Origin: Rhodocyclaceae bacterium | Lineage (GTDB): Bacteria > Pseudomonadota > Gammaproteobacteria > Burkholderiales > Rhodocyclaceae | Direction of reading: 5' to 3' | Assembly: GCA_006218025.1 (NCBI GenBank) | Contig: VBWA01000017.1 | Location: 54,802-118,801 of the forward strand | DNA: 64,000 nucleotides | Shown: piece by piece, positions 55,040 to 62,313 of the stretch | Position numbering within the stretch: the first letter of the stretch is position 1 | Layout: each line of letters starts with the position of its first letter | Notes under the pieces: generated by a model | The model's database searches: none | What the model saw: only the letters and a program-made list of their open reading frames with translations | What the model was told of the DNA's origin: nothing | Position numbers and translations under genes: made by a program

Positions 55040-56277
55040 ACAAGATGAACGAGATCGACCCCGCGCCCTCGCATGCCGAACTGGATCTGGATCCCTCCGG
55101 CAGCCACACGCTGGAAGCGCTGCATGTCCTTGGCGAGATTTCCAGCACCCTCGCCGACGAGGACGATCTCGACGAACTGCTCGGCCGCTTCCTCGGTACC
55201 ATGATTCGCCTGGCCAAGGCCGACGCCGGCGTGGTGCGGGTATTGACCAGCGACGGCCAGCACTTGCGCATGGTCGCGTCGCGCGGCCTGCCGCCGGAAG
55301 TCGTGGAAAAGGAACGCCTCGTCTCGCGCGACTGCGGCCAGTGCGGGGTTGCCATCGGCCTCAACCGTCCCTTGTTCGAGATCGACCTGAAGGGATGCGA
55401 CGAGCGCACCGGCGGCAACTTTTTCAAGACCGGCTGCCAGGCCATGGTGGTGGTGCCGCTGTCGAATGCCGGACGACTGCTCGGCACTTACAACCTGTAC
55501 CTGCCGGAAGCCTTCGAGTTGCCCGAGGAAGTCGCCTTGCTGTTCCGCTCGATCGGCGAGCATCTGGGCATGGCGCTGGAAAACGCGCGGCTCAAGCGCG
55601 AGAACCTGCGCATCGTGCTGACCAGCGAGCGGCAGATGATGGCGGCCGAAATTCACGACTCCCTGGCGCAGACGCTGGCCTACATGAAAATGCGCATGGC
55701 GATGCTCAATGACGCGATTGCAGACCAGTCGCTGGAACGCACTGCCAAGTATGCCGGCGACGTAGGCCAGGCGCTGGACGAAGCCTACGGACATTTGCGC
55801 GAACTGCTGGTGCAGTTTCGCAGCCGCATGGACCCGATGGGCCTGCAGCACGCGCTGCAAGGCCTGGCCTGCGGCTTTCAGGAGCGCACCGGCATCATGC
55901 TGCGCTACGACAACCGGCTCACCGATCTGCGCCTCGCGCCGGAGCAGGAAAGCCAGGTGTTTCACATCTTGCAGGAGGCGCTGGCCAACGTCGCCCGCCA
56001 TTCCGGCGCGACCGAAGCCAGCCTGACGCTGGAGGCGTCCGGCGACTATTACAACGCCACGATCGAAGACAATGGCAAGGGAGGGCAGGGCTTCTTCGCC
56101 ATCGCCAATCGGGTCGGCGGTTTCCAGGAGCACCCCGGGCTGCGCGACCACTTCGGCCTGGCCATCATGCGCGAGCGGGCGCAGAAGATCGGCGGCCACC
56201 TCGAAGTCGCCAATCTGCCGCGGGGCGGCTTTCGCGTCAGGCTCAGCTTTCCGCCCGGAGGGGGCGTCACGGGATGA
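55036..56277 (+). CDS. Soluble NarX-like (HisKA_3) sensor histidine kinase with GAF domain
   Basis: 413 residues, no membrane segment or signal peptide. GAF domain ~35-185 containing clustered cysteines (VSRDCGQCGVAIG, DLKGCDERTG, KTGCQAMV). HisKA_3 dimerisation helix ~205-270 with the phospho-His in MMAAEIHDSLAQTLAYMKMRM, then HATPase (ILQEALANVARHSGA; FGLAIMRERAQKIGG). The kinase half matches NarX/NarQ/DegS types. The cysteines suggest redox or metal sensing (inference). It overlaps the response regulator gene by 4 bp. Confidence 0.9.
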   Translation: MNKMNEIDPAPSHAELDLDPSGSHTLEALHVLGEISSTLADEDDLDELLGRFLGTMIRLAKADAGVVRVLTSDGQHLRMVASRGLPPEVVEKERLVSRDCGQCGVAIGLNRPLFEIDLKGCDERTGGNFFKTGCQAMVVVPLSNAGRLLGTYNLYLPEAFELPEEVALLFRSIGEHLGMALENARLKRENLRIVLTSERQMMAAEIHDSLAQTLAYMKMRMAMLNDAIADQSLERTAKYAGDVGQALDEAYGHLRELLVQFRSRMDPMGLQHALQGLACGFQERTGIMLRYDNRLTDLRLAPEQESQVFHILQEALANVARHSGATEASLTLEASGDYYNATIEDNGKGGQGFFAIANRVGGFQEHPGLRDHFGLAIMRERAQKIGGHLEVANLPRGGFRVRLSFPPGGGVTG

Positions 56278-56957
56278 ACATGCCGGCCAGCACCGAACCG
56301 ATCCGTGTCCTGCTGGTGGACGACCACACCCTGTTTCGCAAGGGTCTGGCGGAACTGCTGGAGCAGCGCGGCACCATCACCGTGGCGGGCATCGCCGGCA
56401 ATGGCGACGATGCACTGCGCATACTCGCCGAGGCGCGGCCCGATGTCATCATCACCGATCTCAACATGCCGCCCAGCGGTGGCCTCAACCTGCTGCGCCA
56501 GCTGCGCACCGACGGCTGGAGCGGCCCGGTGCTGATCCTCACCGTCAGCGATGCCGAGGAAGATCTCGCCGCCGCCCTGCAGGCCGGCGCCAAGGGCTAC
56601 CTGCTGAAGGACATGGAACCGGAGGACGTGATCGACGCCGTGCAGCGCGCGGTGCGCGGCGAAACCGTGGTGGCCCCGGCGCTGACGCTCAAGCTGGTCA
56701 ACCTGCTGCAAGGCGGCAATGCCGCGGCGACCAAGGCCGACACCCTGAAGCTGCTGACAGCGCGCGAGCACGAGATCCTCCAGCAGCTGTCGCAAGGCCT
56801 GTCCAACAAGGCCATCGCCCGCGTGCTCGACATCAGCCACGACACCGTCAAGCTCCACGTCAAGCACATCCTCGCCAAGCTCAACCTGAGTTCGCGCGTC
56901 GAGGCCGCCGTGTTTGCCGTCGAACAAAAGGCGGCCGGGCAGGGCCGGCGCAACTAG
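56274..56957 (+). CDS. NarL/FixJ-family response regulator
   Basis: 227 residues. Receiver domain with VLLVDDHTLFRKGLAELL, phospho-Asp in DVIITDLNMPPSGG (~residue 61), LILTVSDAEED and K in AGAKGYLLKDM. C-terminal LuxR-type HTH (LTAREHEILQQLSQGLSNKAIARVLDISHDTVKLHVKHI region). Cognate of the kinase it overlaps. Confidence 0.95.
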   Translation: MNMPASTEPIRVLLVDDHTLFRKGLAELLEQRGTITVAGIAGNGDDALRILAEARPDVIITDLNMPPSGGLNLLRQLRTDGWSGPVLILTVSDAEEDLAAALQAGAKGYLLKDMEPEDVIDAVQRAVRGETVVAPALTLKLVNLLQGGNAAATKADTLKLLTAREHEILQQLSQGLSNKAIARVLDISHDTVKLHVKHILAKLNLSSRVEAAVFAVEQKAAGQGRRN

Positions 56958-56965
56958 CGGCGCGT

Positions 56966-57706
56966 TCAGGCCGTCGCCGGCTGCATCGCCTCGCGCATGG
57001 CCTTCAGCAATGCCTCTGGCGGCTGCGCCCCCGAGGCGGCCAGGCGCTTGTTGAAAATGAAGAAGGGCACGCCGCCGATGCCCATGCGGTGCATCTCGCC
57101 GGCGGCGGCACGCACCTCGTCGGCATCTTCCGCGCTATCCAGATAGCCCCGCACGGCGTCGCGGTCCATGCCGCATTCGCCGGCCACCTCCGCCAGCACG
57201 GCGCGGTCGCCCAGGTGCCGCCCTTCGAGAAACTGCGCGGCGAAAAGGCCTTCGATCAACGTGTTCACCGCCGTTACCTGCCCGCGAAGCGGAATCCCAG
57301 GTATGCAGAGCGCGTCAGCGCCGCCCGCAAGGGATACCGTCTCCGGCTTTGCCGGAGACATAACTTTCTGGGCATGGTGAATCAGGCGGTGCGCGTTGAG
57401 CGTATTCGCGCGCAGCTCAATCTTCTCGAAGGCGAACTCGATGCCGGCCGTGCGTCCCGCCGCGTTCACCCGCTGCCAGATCTCGGCCAGCTTTTCGGGG
57501 CCGCCGAATTTCTTCTCCAGAAACGGCCGGTAGGGCTCGCCCGCTTCCGGCGTATCCGGGTTGAGGAAGAAGGGATGCCAGCGCACCGCGACGGCGCATT
57601 GCGGCTGTTCCGCATGCCACAACTGCAGCGCGCGGTCGAGATGGCGCTTGCCGATGAAGCACCAGGGGCAGACCACGTCGGATACCACGTCGATCGTCAG
57701 ATTCAT
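56966..57706 (-). CDS. DsbA-family (FrnE-like) oxidoreductase with an in-frame repeat insertion
   Basis: 246 residues from ATG 57706. Thioredoxin-fold protein: DVVCPWCFIGKRHLDRAL with the CPWC active site (~residues 12-15), HPFFLNPDTPEAG, AHRLIHHAQ, and the late GIGGVPFFIFN with cis-Pro. Compared with the family, ~30 residues (about MSPAKPETVSLAGG to IPLRGQ) are inserted after AHRLIHHAQ, encoded by the stem-loop repeat at 57325-57362 and adjoining sequence. The frame is kept, so the protein may still work. Cytoplasmic. Confidence 0.88.
   Translation of the reverse strand: MNLTIDVVSDVVCPWCFIGKRHLDRALQLWHAEQPQCAVAVRWHPFFLNPDTPEAGEPYRPFLEKKFGGPEKLAEIWQRVNAAGRTAGIEFAFEKIELRANTLNAHRLIHHAQKVMSPAKPETVSLAGGADALCIPGIPLRGQVTAVNTLIEGLFAAQFLEGRHLGDRAVLAEVAGECGMDRDAVRGYLDSAEDADEVRAAAGEMHRMGIGGVPFFIFNKRLAASGAQPPEALLKAMREAMQPATA
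57325..57362 (-). repeat. Small stem-loop repeat inserted in the DsbA-family gene
   Basis: The minus strand reads TATGTCTCCGG, CAAAG loop, CCGGAGAC then GGTATCCCTTGCGG. Its outer parts are identical to the frdB copy at 35429-35469. The stem is GTCTCCGG/CCGGAGAC, 8 bp. Confidence 0.65.
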
Positions 57707-57768
57707 GTTCTTCAGCGCTCGCAAAATATTCGCCGAGTCTAGCGCGGATCGCCTGGTCGGCATTCAGT

Positions 57769-57797
57769 TTGACATGGAAGACAATTGTCCATACACT
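57769..57797 (+). promoter_or_regulatory. brnTA promoter with embedded palindromic operator
   Basis: TTGACA at 57769-57774, 17-nt spacer, TACACT at 57792-57797. The spacer contains the perfect palindrome GACAATTGTC (57780-57789) within TGGA-N9-TCCA, a likely site for BrnA autoregulation. The expected start of transcription is only a few nt before the BrnT ATG at 57806. Confidence 0.7.
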
Positions 57798-57805
57798 TTA
57801 ATCCA

Positions 57806-58084
57806 ATGAAAATCGACTGGGACCCCGCCAAGGCGAAAGCCAATCTGTTCGATCACGGCATCGGCTTCAGCGAAGCCGCCACGGTGCTGATGGATGATCA
57901 GGCGTTGACGCGGGAAGACCCCGATACTGTCGGTGAACAGCGATTCGTCACATTGGGGATGAGTGCGACGGGGGCTTTGTTGGTTGTCGTTTTCACGCAT
58001 CGTGAGCCGGATGTCTATCGGATCATTTCCGCCTGGAAGGCGCATAAACGTCAAAGGACTCAATATGAAAAAGCTCGCCGCTGA
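57806..58084 (+). CDS. brnT: BrnT-family ribonuclease toxin
   Basis: 92 residues from ATG 57806. BrnT is a RelE-fold ribonuclease toxin. Family markers: IDWDPAKAKANLFDHGIGFSEAATVLMDD, EQRFVTLGMSATGALLVVVFTHREPDVYRIISAWKA. It overlaps brnA by 20 bp. Because the promoter is so close, its mRNA may have almost no 5' leader. Confidence 0.93.
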   Translation: MKIDWDPAKAKANLFDHGIGFSEAATVLMDDQALTREDPDTVGEQRFVTLGMSATGALLVVVFTHREPDVYRIISAWKAHKRQRTQYEKARR

Positions 58085-58370
58085 ACCCTATCGCGATATT
58101 GATTTCTCTAAGGCCAAACGGGGCGCGGTTATTCCGTCGGGACCAGGAAAGGTCAAGCTGTCCATTCGCCTTGACAACGCCGTTGTCGATTATTTTCGCG
58201 GTCAGGTCGAGGCCAACGGCGCCGGCAGCTACCAGACCTTGATCAACGACGCACTGGTGGCCTATATCCAGCAGCGCTCGATGCTCGATGCGGTGCGGCA
58301 GGTGGTACGGGAGGAACTTACGCCGACAAAGGCCAAGTCCGCCGTGCGTGGCCGGGCTGTAGCTGCCTGA
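58065..58370 (+). CDS. brnA: BrnA-family antitoxin
   Basis: 101 residues. Ribbon-helix-helix antitoxin: DIDFSKAKRGAVIPSGPGKVKLSIRLDNAVVDYFRGQVEANGAGSYQTLINDALVAYI. Neutralises BrnT and represses the operon in characterised systems. The pair sits between the DsbA-family gene and the integron boundary gene. Confidence 0.9.
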   Translation: MKKLAAEPYRDIDFSKAKRGAVIPSGPGKVKLSIRLDNAVVDYFRGQVEANGAGSYQTLINDALVAYIQQRSMLDAVRQVVREELTPTKAKSAVRGRAVAA

Positions 58371-58380
58371 TATCTCCGTC

Positions 58381-58400
58381 ACCCCGGCGAACGCCGGGGT
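58381..58400. terminator. Bidirectional terminator-like palindrome between brnA and the oxidoreductase gene
   Basis: ACCCCGGCG-AA-CGCCGGGGT, a 9-bp perfect stem in CGTCA...CCAGG context, a short palindrome type scattered in many proteobacterial genomes. It lies between two convergent genes. Confidence 0.5.
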
Positions 58401-58416
58401 CCAGGTATTGGGTGCG

Positions 58417-59403
58417 TCAGTCGGGCCTGACCTCCAGTACGATCTTGCCGATGTGCCGGCTCGATTCCATCAGCCGGTGCGCTTCCGCCGCCTGTTCCAG
58501 CGGAAAGCGGGCGAACAGGTGCGGCAGCAAACGGCCTTCCGCCAGCGCCGGCCAGATGTTGGCGGCCAGCGCATCGCGGATCGCAGTCTTCTCGGCCAGC
58601 GTGCGCGGCCGCATGGTGGAGCCGGTGACCGTCAGCCGCTTCAGCATGATCGGCATCAGATCGGCTTCACCTTTGCTGCCTTCGAGGAAGGCGACCATCA
58701 CCAGCCGACCGTCGCGTCGCAGCGCGCCCAGATTGCGCTGGAAGTAGGGCGCGCCGACCATGTCGAGGATCACGTCGACGCCGGCCCCCGCGGTGAGCGT
58801 TTTCACTTCCTCGGCGAAGTCCGCCGTGCGGTAATTGATCGCATGCGTCGCGCCGGCGGCAAGGCAGAAGGCCGCCTTTTCTTCATTGCCGACGGTGACG
58901 ATGCACTCGACGCCAAGGTGTTTGGCGAGCTGGATCGCGACCAGGCCGATGCCGCTCGAACCGCCATGCACCAGCAGGCGCTTGCCGCGCTTCAGGCGGC
59001 CCAGATCGACCAGGTTGGCCCACACCGTGAACCAGGTTTCGGGCAGCGCCGCGGCCGTGGCGAAATCCATCCCGGCCGGAATCGGCAGCGCATGGCCGGC
59101 CGCCGCCACGCAGTATTCCGCATAGCCGCCGCCGGCGGTAAGCGCCGTAACGCCAGCGCCGACTTTCCATTCCGTGACGCCGGCACCCACCGCGGCGACG
59201 CGGCCCGCGACTTCCAGGCCGAGCACGGGCGAGGCATCCGGCGGCGGCGGGTAACGCCCCCAGCGTTGCAGCACGTCCGGGCGGTTGATGCCGGCGCAGA
59301 CCACCTCGATCAGGATCTGGCCGGGCCCCGCCTGCGGCGCCGGGCCTTCGGCAATCTTCATGCAGCCGGCCTCGCCGCCTGCGCCGTGGTCGATGTATTT
59401 CAT
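58417..59403 (-). CDS. NAD(P)H quinone oxidoreductase, PIG3-type (zinc-independent MDR)
   Basis: 328 residues from ATG 59403. Medium-chain dehydrogenase/reductase: VVCAGINRPDVLQRWGRYPPPPDASPVLGLEVAG, LVHGGSSGIGLVAIQLAKHLG for NADPH binding, VDVILDMVGAPYFQRNL, GKIVLEV end. No zinc ligands. Its start overlaps the integrase stop (ATGA). Acts as the non-integron boundary of the cassette region. A 22-bp motif copy lies in its 3' half. Confidence 0.92.
   Translation of the reverse strand: MKYIDHGAGGEAGCMKIAEGPAPQAGPGQILIEVVCAGINRPDVLQRWGRYPPPPDASPVLGLEVAGRVAAVGAGVTEWKVGAGVTALTAGGGYAEYCVAAAGHALPIPAGMDFATAAALPETWFTVWANLVDLGRLKRGKRLLVHGGSSGIGLVAIQLAKHLGVECIVTVGNEEKAAFCLAAGATHAINYRTADFAEEVKTLTAGAGVDVILDMVGAPYFQRNLGALRRDGRLVMVAFLEGSKGEADLMPIMLKRLTVTGSTMRPRTLAEKTAIRDALAANIWPALAEGRLLPHLFARFPLEQAAEAHRLMESSRHIGKIVLEVRPD
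59143..59164 (-). repeat. 22-bp interspersed motif, copy 8
   Basis: The minus strand reads AGTCGGCGCTGG followed by CGTTACGGCG, one mismatch at a variable position, inside the oxidoreductase gene (frame KVGAGVTAL). Confidence 0.65.
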
Positions 59404-60440
59404 GGTTCGGTACTCCGTCGGGAAATCATGCGCGAGTCTAGCAGCCCGTCCAGCGGGCTGAGCACTGCGCCCTCGCCGCTGTTGAGAACGTGGCAGTAGA
59501 TCAGGGTCGTGGATACATCGGAATGGCCGAGCAGTTCCTGCACCGTGCGGATGTCGTAACCGCTCTCGAGCAAATGCGTGGCGAATGAATGGCGCAGTGT
59601 ATGCACCGACACCGGCTTGGTCAGCCCGGCATCTTGCGCCGCCTTCTTGACGGCACGCTGGATGCGTTTCGCGCAGACGTGTTGGCGGCGCAGCCTGCCC
59701 GATTGCGGGTCGACCGACAGGCCCGCCGCCGGGAACACATACTGCCAGCCAAAGCTGTAAGGCACTCGCGGATGGGCAGGCGCCATGTCGTCGGGCAGGC
59801 ACGCGTCACCGCGTCCGGCCACGCGGTCCGCCTCGTGCAGGGCCCTGACGCGGGCAAGCTGTGCGTGCAGCGCCACGGCCAATCGGGCCGGCACCATCGT
59901 CACGCGGTCCTTGCCGCCCTTGCCGCCGCGCACCACGATCTCGCGCCGAGTCAGGCCCAGGTCCTTGACGCGCAGTTGCAGGCATTCAAGCAGACGCATG
60001 CCCGAGCCATAGAGCAGGCGCAGGATCAACTGGCATTCGCTGTCGGCGACCCGGCCGAGCAGGGCGGCCGTTTCCGCCTGTGTCAGCACGGTCGGCAAGC
60101 GCGACGGCTGCTTTGCCCGCGTCACCTCGTCGAGCCAGGGCAGCGCGACCCCGAGCACTTCGCGATAAAGAAACAGCAAGGCGCTCAAGGCTTGCGCCTG
60201 GGTCGATGCGGCAACCCTGCGTTCCACCGCCAGCGAGGTCAGAAAGGCTTCCACCTGTGGCTTGCCCATGCCGGCCGGGTGGCGCTTGCCATGGAACAGG
60301 ATATAGCGTCTAATCCATCCCAGATATGCCGTTTCGGTGCGCGGACTGTAGTGTTTGACGCGCAACCGGCCCCGCACCCGGTCAAGCAGTCGCGGCGGCG
60401 CGGCAGACTCATCCGCAACATAGGAGTTATTGGACACCAT
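59400..60440 (-). CDS. intI: Integron integrase IntI
   Basis: 346 residues from ATG 60440 with GGAGG 7 nt upstream; the frame is open further but unsupported. Tyrosine recombinase with SAM-like N-terminal domain (LLDRVRGRLRVKHYSPRTETAYLGWIRRYI). Catalytic Arg in LLYGSGMRLLECLQLRVKD, HTLRHSFATHLL, ELLGHSDVSTTLIYCHV with the nucleophilic Tyr. The IntI-specific patch is present (DMAPAHPRVPYSFGWQYVFPA region, ~residues 210-235), which separates it from XerC/D. It cuts attI and the folded bottom strand of attC. Transcribed away from the cassette array. Confidence 0.96.
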   Translation of the reverse strand: MVSNNSYVADESAAPPRLLDRVRGRLRVKHYSPRTETAYLGWIRRYILFHGKRHPAGMGKPQVEAFLTSLAVERRVAASTQAQALSALLFLYREVLGVALPWLDEVTRAKQPSRLPTVLTQAETAALLGRVADSECQLILRLLYGSGMRLLECLQLRVKDLGLTRREIVVRGGKGGKDRVTMVPARLAVALHAQLARVRALHEADRVAGRGDACLPDDMAPAHPRVPYSFGWQYVFPAAGLSVDPQSGRLRRQHVCAKRIQRAVKKAAQDAGLTKPVSVHTLRHSFATHLLESGYDIRTVQELLGHSDVSTTLIYCHVLNSGEGAVLSPLDGLLDSRMISRRSTEP

Positions 60441-60460
60441 GGGCGACCTCCGGCGAATAA

Positions 60461-60476
60461 CTGTAAATATAACCAG
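60461..60476 (-). promoter_or_regulatory. LexA-like box upstream of intI
   Basis: CTGTAAATATAACCAG, flanked as ACTGTAAATATAACCAGT, close to the proteobacterial SOS box CTGT-N8-ACAG (one mismatch: CCAG). It lies 21-36 bp before the intI ATG, where LexA represses intI in characterised integrons. Confidence 0.65.
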
Positions 60477-60497
60477 TATGCTAGCACGGGGTGCCAG

Positions 60498-60518
60498 CAT
60501 ATTGGACAGTCCAATATG
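60498..60518. promoter_or_regulatory. Perfect 21-bp palindrome in the attI region
   Basis: CATATTGGAC-A-GTCCAATATG, 10-bp perfect arms around one base, 33 bp from the recombination core. It could be an IntI accessory site or a regulator operator for intI or the cassette promoter. Confidence 0.5.
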
Positions 60519-60557
60519 TTGTTTACAGTCAATCCTGTCGCAGACTTTACGTTGGGC
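60519..60557 (+). other. attI-type insertion point / attI-cassette junction
   Basis: GTTGGGC at 60551-60557 matches the core GTTRRRY where IntI recombines; everything downstream is cassette DNA. The attI extent is approximate. A weak TTTACA (60522-60527) could be a -35 for a cassette promoter, but no good -10 follows. Confidence 0.6.
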
Positions 60558-60592
60558 GTCATCGGCGCACTCTCTATAGCAACGTCATTCAG

Positions 60593-61507
60593 ATGAACGA
60601 CCCTCAGCAAAACGCATCGGCAGCAATAGCAGTAGGCGAACTCTTCGCACGACAGTACGTCGAGCGAGGCGCACCACTACAAGACAATCCATTCTTCCGC
60701 AGCAGGCTAGACGCGTTCCTGCAATCCAATCATTACAAAGATTACGCTGATCTCGCGGCCTATCTTCGTCAGGAGTCGGGCCTTGTAGTCGAAACTTTCT
60801 ATTCAGACACGTACAAGAGCGTTTACTACAAGTTCACTGACTTCTTCTCAAACACCAAGATCGAACTGGTTTTGAGCGCAGTGACCCTGATTTGGCGCTT
60901 CCTTCGGAAGTATTCGCAGGTAAGCACCACTCGCAACTCGGCTAGTCCATTCGCCTACACGTATCCGAGTGCCGATGCTTGGCACGCCTTTGTTGCTCGC
61001 GCGATGCGCGAGGAAAACATGGCCTATACGCTCGATGAAAAATGCGGGGTTCACTTCTTTGTAGATGAAGAGTTCGAGAGAAATAGGGTAACGGCGCTAT
61101 CGTGCCTAACCTCTGCCCGATACGGCGCAGTCCGAGTAGCGTTCGAGCAAGCCCACAGCTACCTCGATGCGCAGCCAGCCGATACGAAAGCATCGGTGCG
61201 CGCCGCGTTTGAGGCCCTCGAAATTCTGGGCCGTCTCATGGACACACAGAGCAAGAACCTCAATAAATGGATGGTCGAGAATAAGCTCAAGCCAATGGCC
61301 GTGGCTAAAGCGCAAGACGCAACAGAGGCTGTAGTCGTCGAAAAGCTTTTTGATGGTTTAGCTCTTGCCGTTGATGGCTTACACAATTACCGCCATGGTC
61401 AAGGAAGCCAGCAACCAATTGCACCGTCACTCTCCGTGGCCGTCTATGTCCTTTCCTCCGTTGCTGCCGCATTACGCTGGCTCGTAGCAATTGACCAACA
61501 ACCATGA
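60593..61507 (+). CDS. Cassette 1: Abi-like (abortive infection) protein
   Basis: 304 residues from ATG 60593; the longer frame upstream crosses the attI core and is not used. AT-richer than the chromosome next to it. Middle part FVARAMREENMAYTLDEKCGVHFFVDEEFERNRVTALSCLTSARYGAVRVAFEQAHSYL and C-terminal LFDGLALAVDGLHNYRHGQGSQQPIAP...LAVYVLSSVAAALRWL resemble proteins with an Abi-C-type end (RHGxG and hydrophobic tail). A role in phage defence is inferred. First cassette, so the best expressed if a promoter lies in attI. Its stop overlaps the next ORF. Confidence 0.7.
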   Translation: MNDPQQNASAAIAVGELFARQYVERGAPLQDNPFFRSRLDAFLQSNHYKDYADLAAYLRQESGLVVETFYSDTYKSVYYKFTDFFSNTKIELVLSAVTLIWRFLRKYSQVSTTRNSASPFAYTYPSADAWHAFVARAMREENMAYTLDEKCGVHFFVDEEFERNRVTALSCLTSARYGAVRVAFEQAHSYLDAQPADTKASVRAAFEALEILGRLMDTQSKNLNKWMVENKLKPMAVAKAQDATEAVVVEKLFDGLALAVDGLHNYRHGQGSQQPIAPSLSVAVYVLSSVAAALRWLVAIDQQP

Positions 61508-62226
61508 CGCCCAACCCCGCGGTCGACCCCGTTCGCTTCGCTCTCTGGACGCTGCGCGATGAAGCCGCGCAGCGCCGCTTTGTTCCTCAAAGCTATGGCA
61601 TAGAGAATCTCAAACTGCGCCGGCTGAAGGTCGCAACGATCCACGACCTCAACGACCCTTTCGAGCTGCTCTGCATCGATCTTTCCAATCCCGACCTGCG
61701 TCACGGGATGCTCGAATGGAAGGCCGAAGTGGCGCGGCGCTTTGGCATGCTTTGCTTCAGCCTTTCGTGGCGCAATCCGGTTCAGTGGAGCCACTATGCG
61801 GACAAACATCGCGGACTGTGTCTGGCCTTTGACGTTCCGGATGACTCAATGCAACCCGTAACGTATTCAGGCTTGCGCTCGCGTAAAGAAGCGTTCGAGC
61901 TTCTCGAAGGGGGTATCAGCACCCTCAACGAAACAACAATGAAAAAATTCTTGTCCACGAAGTACGCGCATTGGCATTACGAAAAGGAAGTGCGCGCCTT
62001 TCTTCGCCTAAACGAGCGAGATCCAGCGACTCAACTCTATTTCACGGACTTCTCGGATAAGCTGAAGCTCGTGGAAGTAATCGTCGGCTCTGAGTCCGAT
62101 CTCACTCGCCAAGAGCTAAACGAGGTCCTTGGTACACTTGCTCCGACCACTTCGCTTCGCAAGGCTCGCCTTGCGTTCAAGTCATTTCGTGTCACAACTC
62201 AGCAGGACAAGAGGCTATGGGGCTAA
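61504..62226 (+). CDS. Cassette 2: DUF2971-like protein whose 5' end is encoded by attC sequence
   Basis: 240 residues. From about residue 26 it follows DUF2971: FVPQSYGIENLKLRRLKVATIHDLNDPFELL, FGMLCFSLSWRNPVQWSHYADKHRGLCLAFDVP, YSGLRSRKEA, KKFLSTKYAHWHYEKEVRAFLRL. Related proteins start just before this point. Here no ATG, GTG or TTG exists between the ATG overlapping the cassette 1 stop and residue 26, so translation would have to read through the attC hairpin (PAVDPVRFALWTLRDEAAQRR). The natural start has probably been lost. May be translated by coupling to cassette 1. Confidence 0.65.
   Translation: MTPNPAVDPVRFALWTLRDEAAQRRFVPQSYGIENLKLRRLKVATIHDLNDPFELLCIDLSNPDLRHGMLEWKAEVARRFGMLCFSLSWRNPVQWSHYADKHRGLCLAFDVPDDSMQPVTYSGLRSRKEAFELLEGGISTLNETTMKKFLSTKYAHWHYEKEVRAFLRLNERDPATQLYFTDFSDKLKLVEVIVGSESDLTRQELNEVLGTLAPTTSLRKARLAFKSFRVTTQQDKRLWG
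61509..61577 (+). repeat. attC-type site after cassette 1, right end missing
   Basis: Starts with GCCCAAC (RYYYAAC core), then CCCGCGGTCGACCCCG and the central hairpin GCTGCGCG-ATGAAGC-CGCGCAGC. Instead of the expected GGTTATG...GTTRRRY end it runs into the DUF2971-like gene after AGCGCCG. Confidence 0.75.
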
Positions 62227-62284
62227 CCCTGCGGTCGACCCCGTTCGCTTCGCTCTCTGGACGCTGCGCGATGAAGCCGCGCAA
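62221..62284 (+). repeat. attC-type site after cassette 2, right end missing
   Basis: GGCTAAC start, CCTGCGGTCGACCCCG, the same hairpin arm GCGCG/CGCGC, then abrupt change to AACTAGGC within the second arm. No GTTRRRY core follows. Confidence 0.75.
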
Positions 62285-62313
62285 CTAGGCAAGTAGAACC
62301 GGAGTTACTTGAG

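Noticed and set aside
60491..60592. Extension of the cassette 1 ORF upstream of 60593
   Set aside because: It would cross the attI recombination core, so the sequence before 60551 is not part of the cassette.
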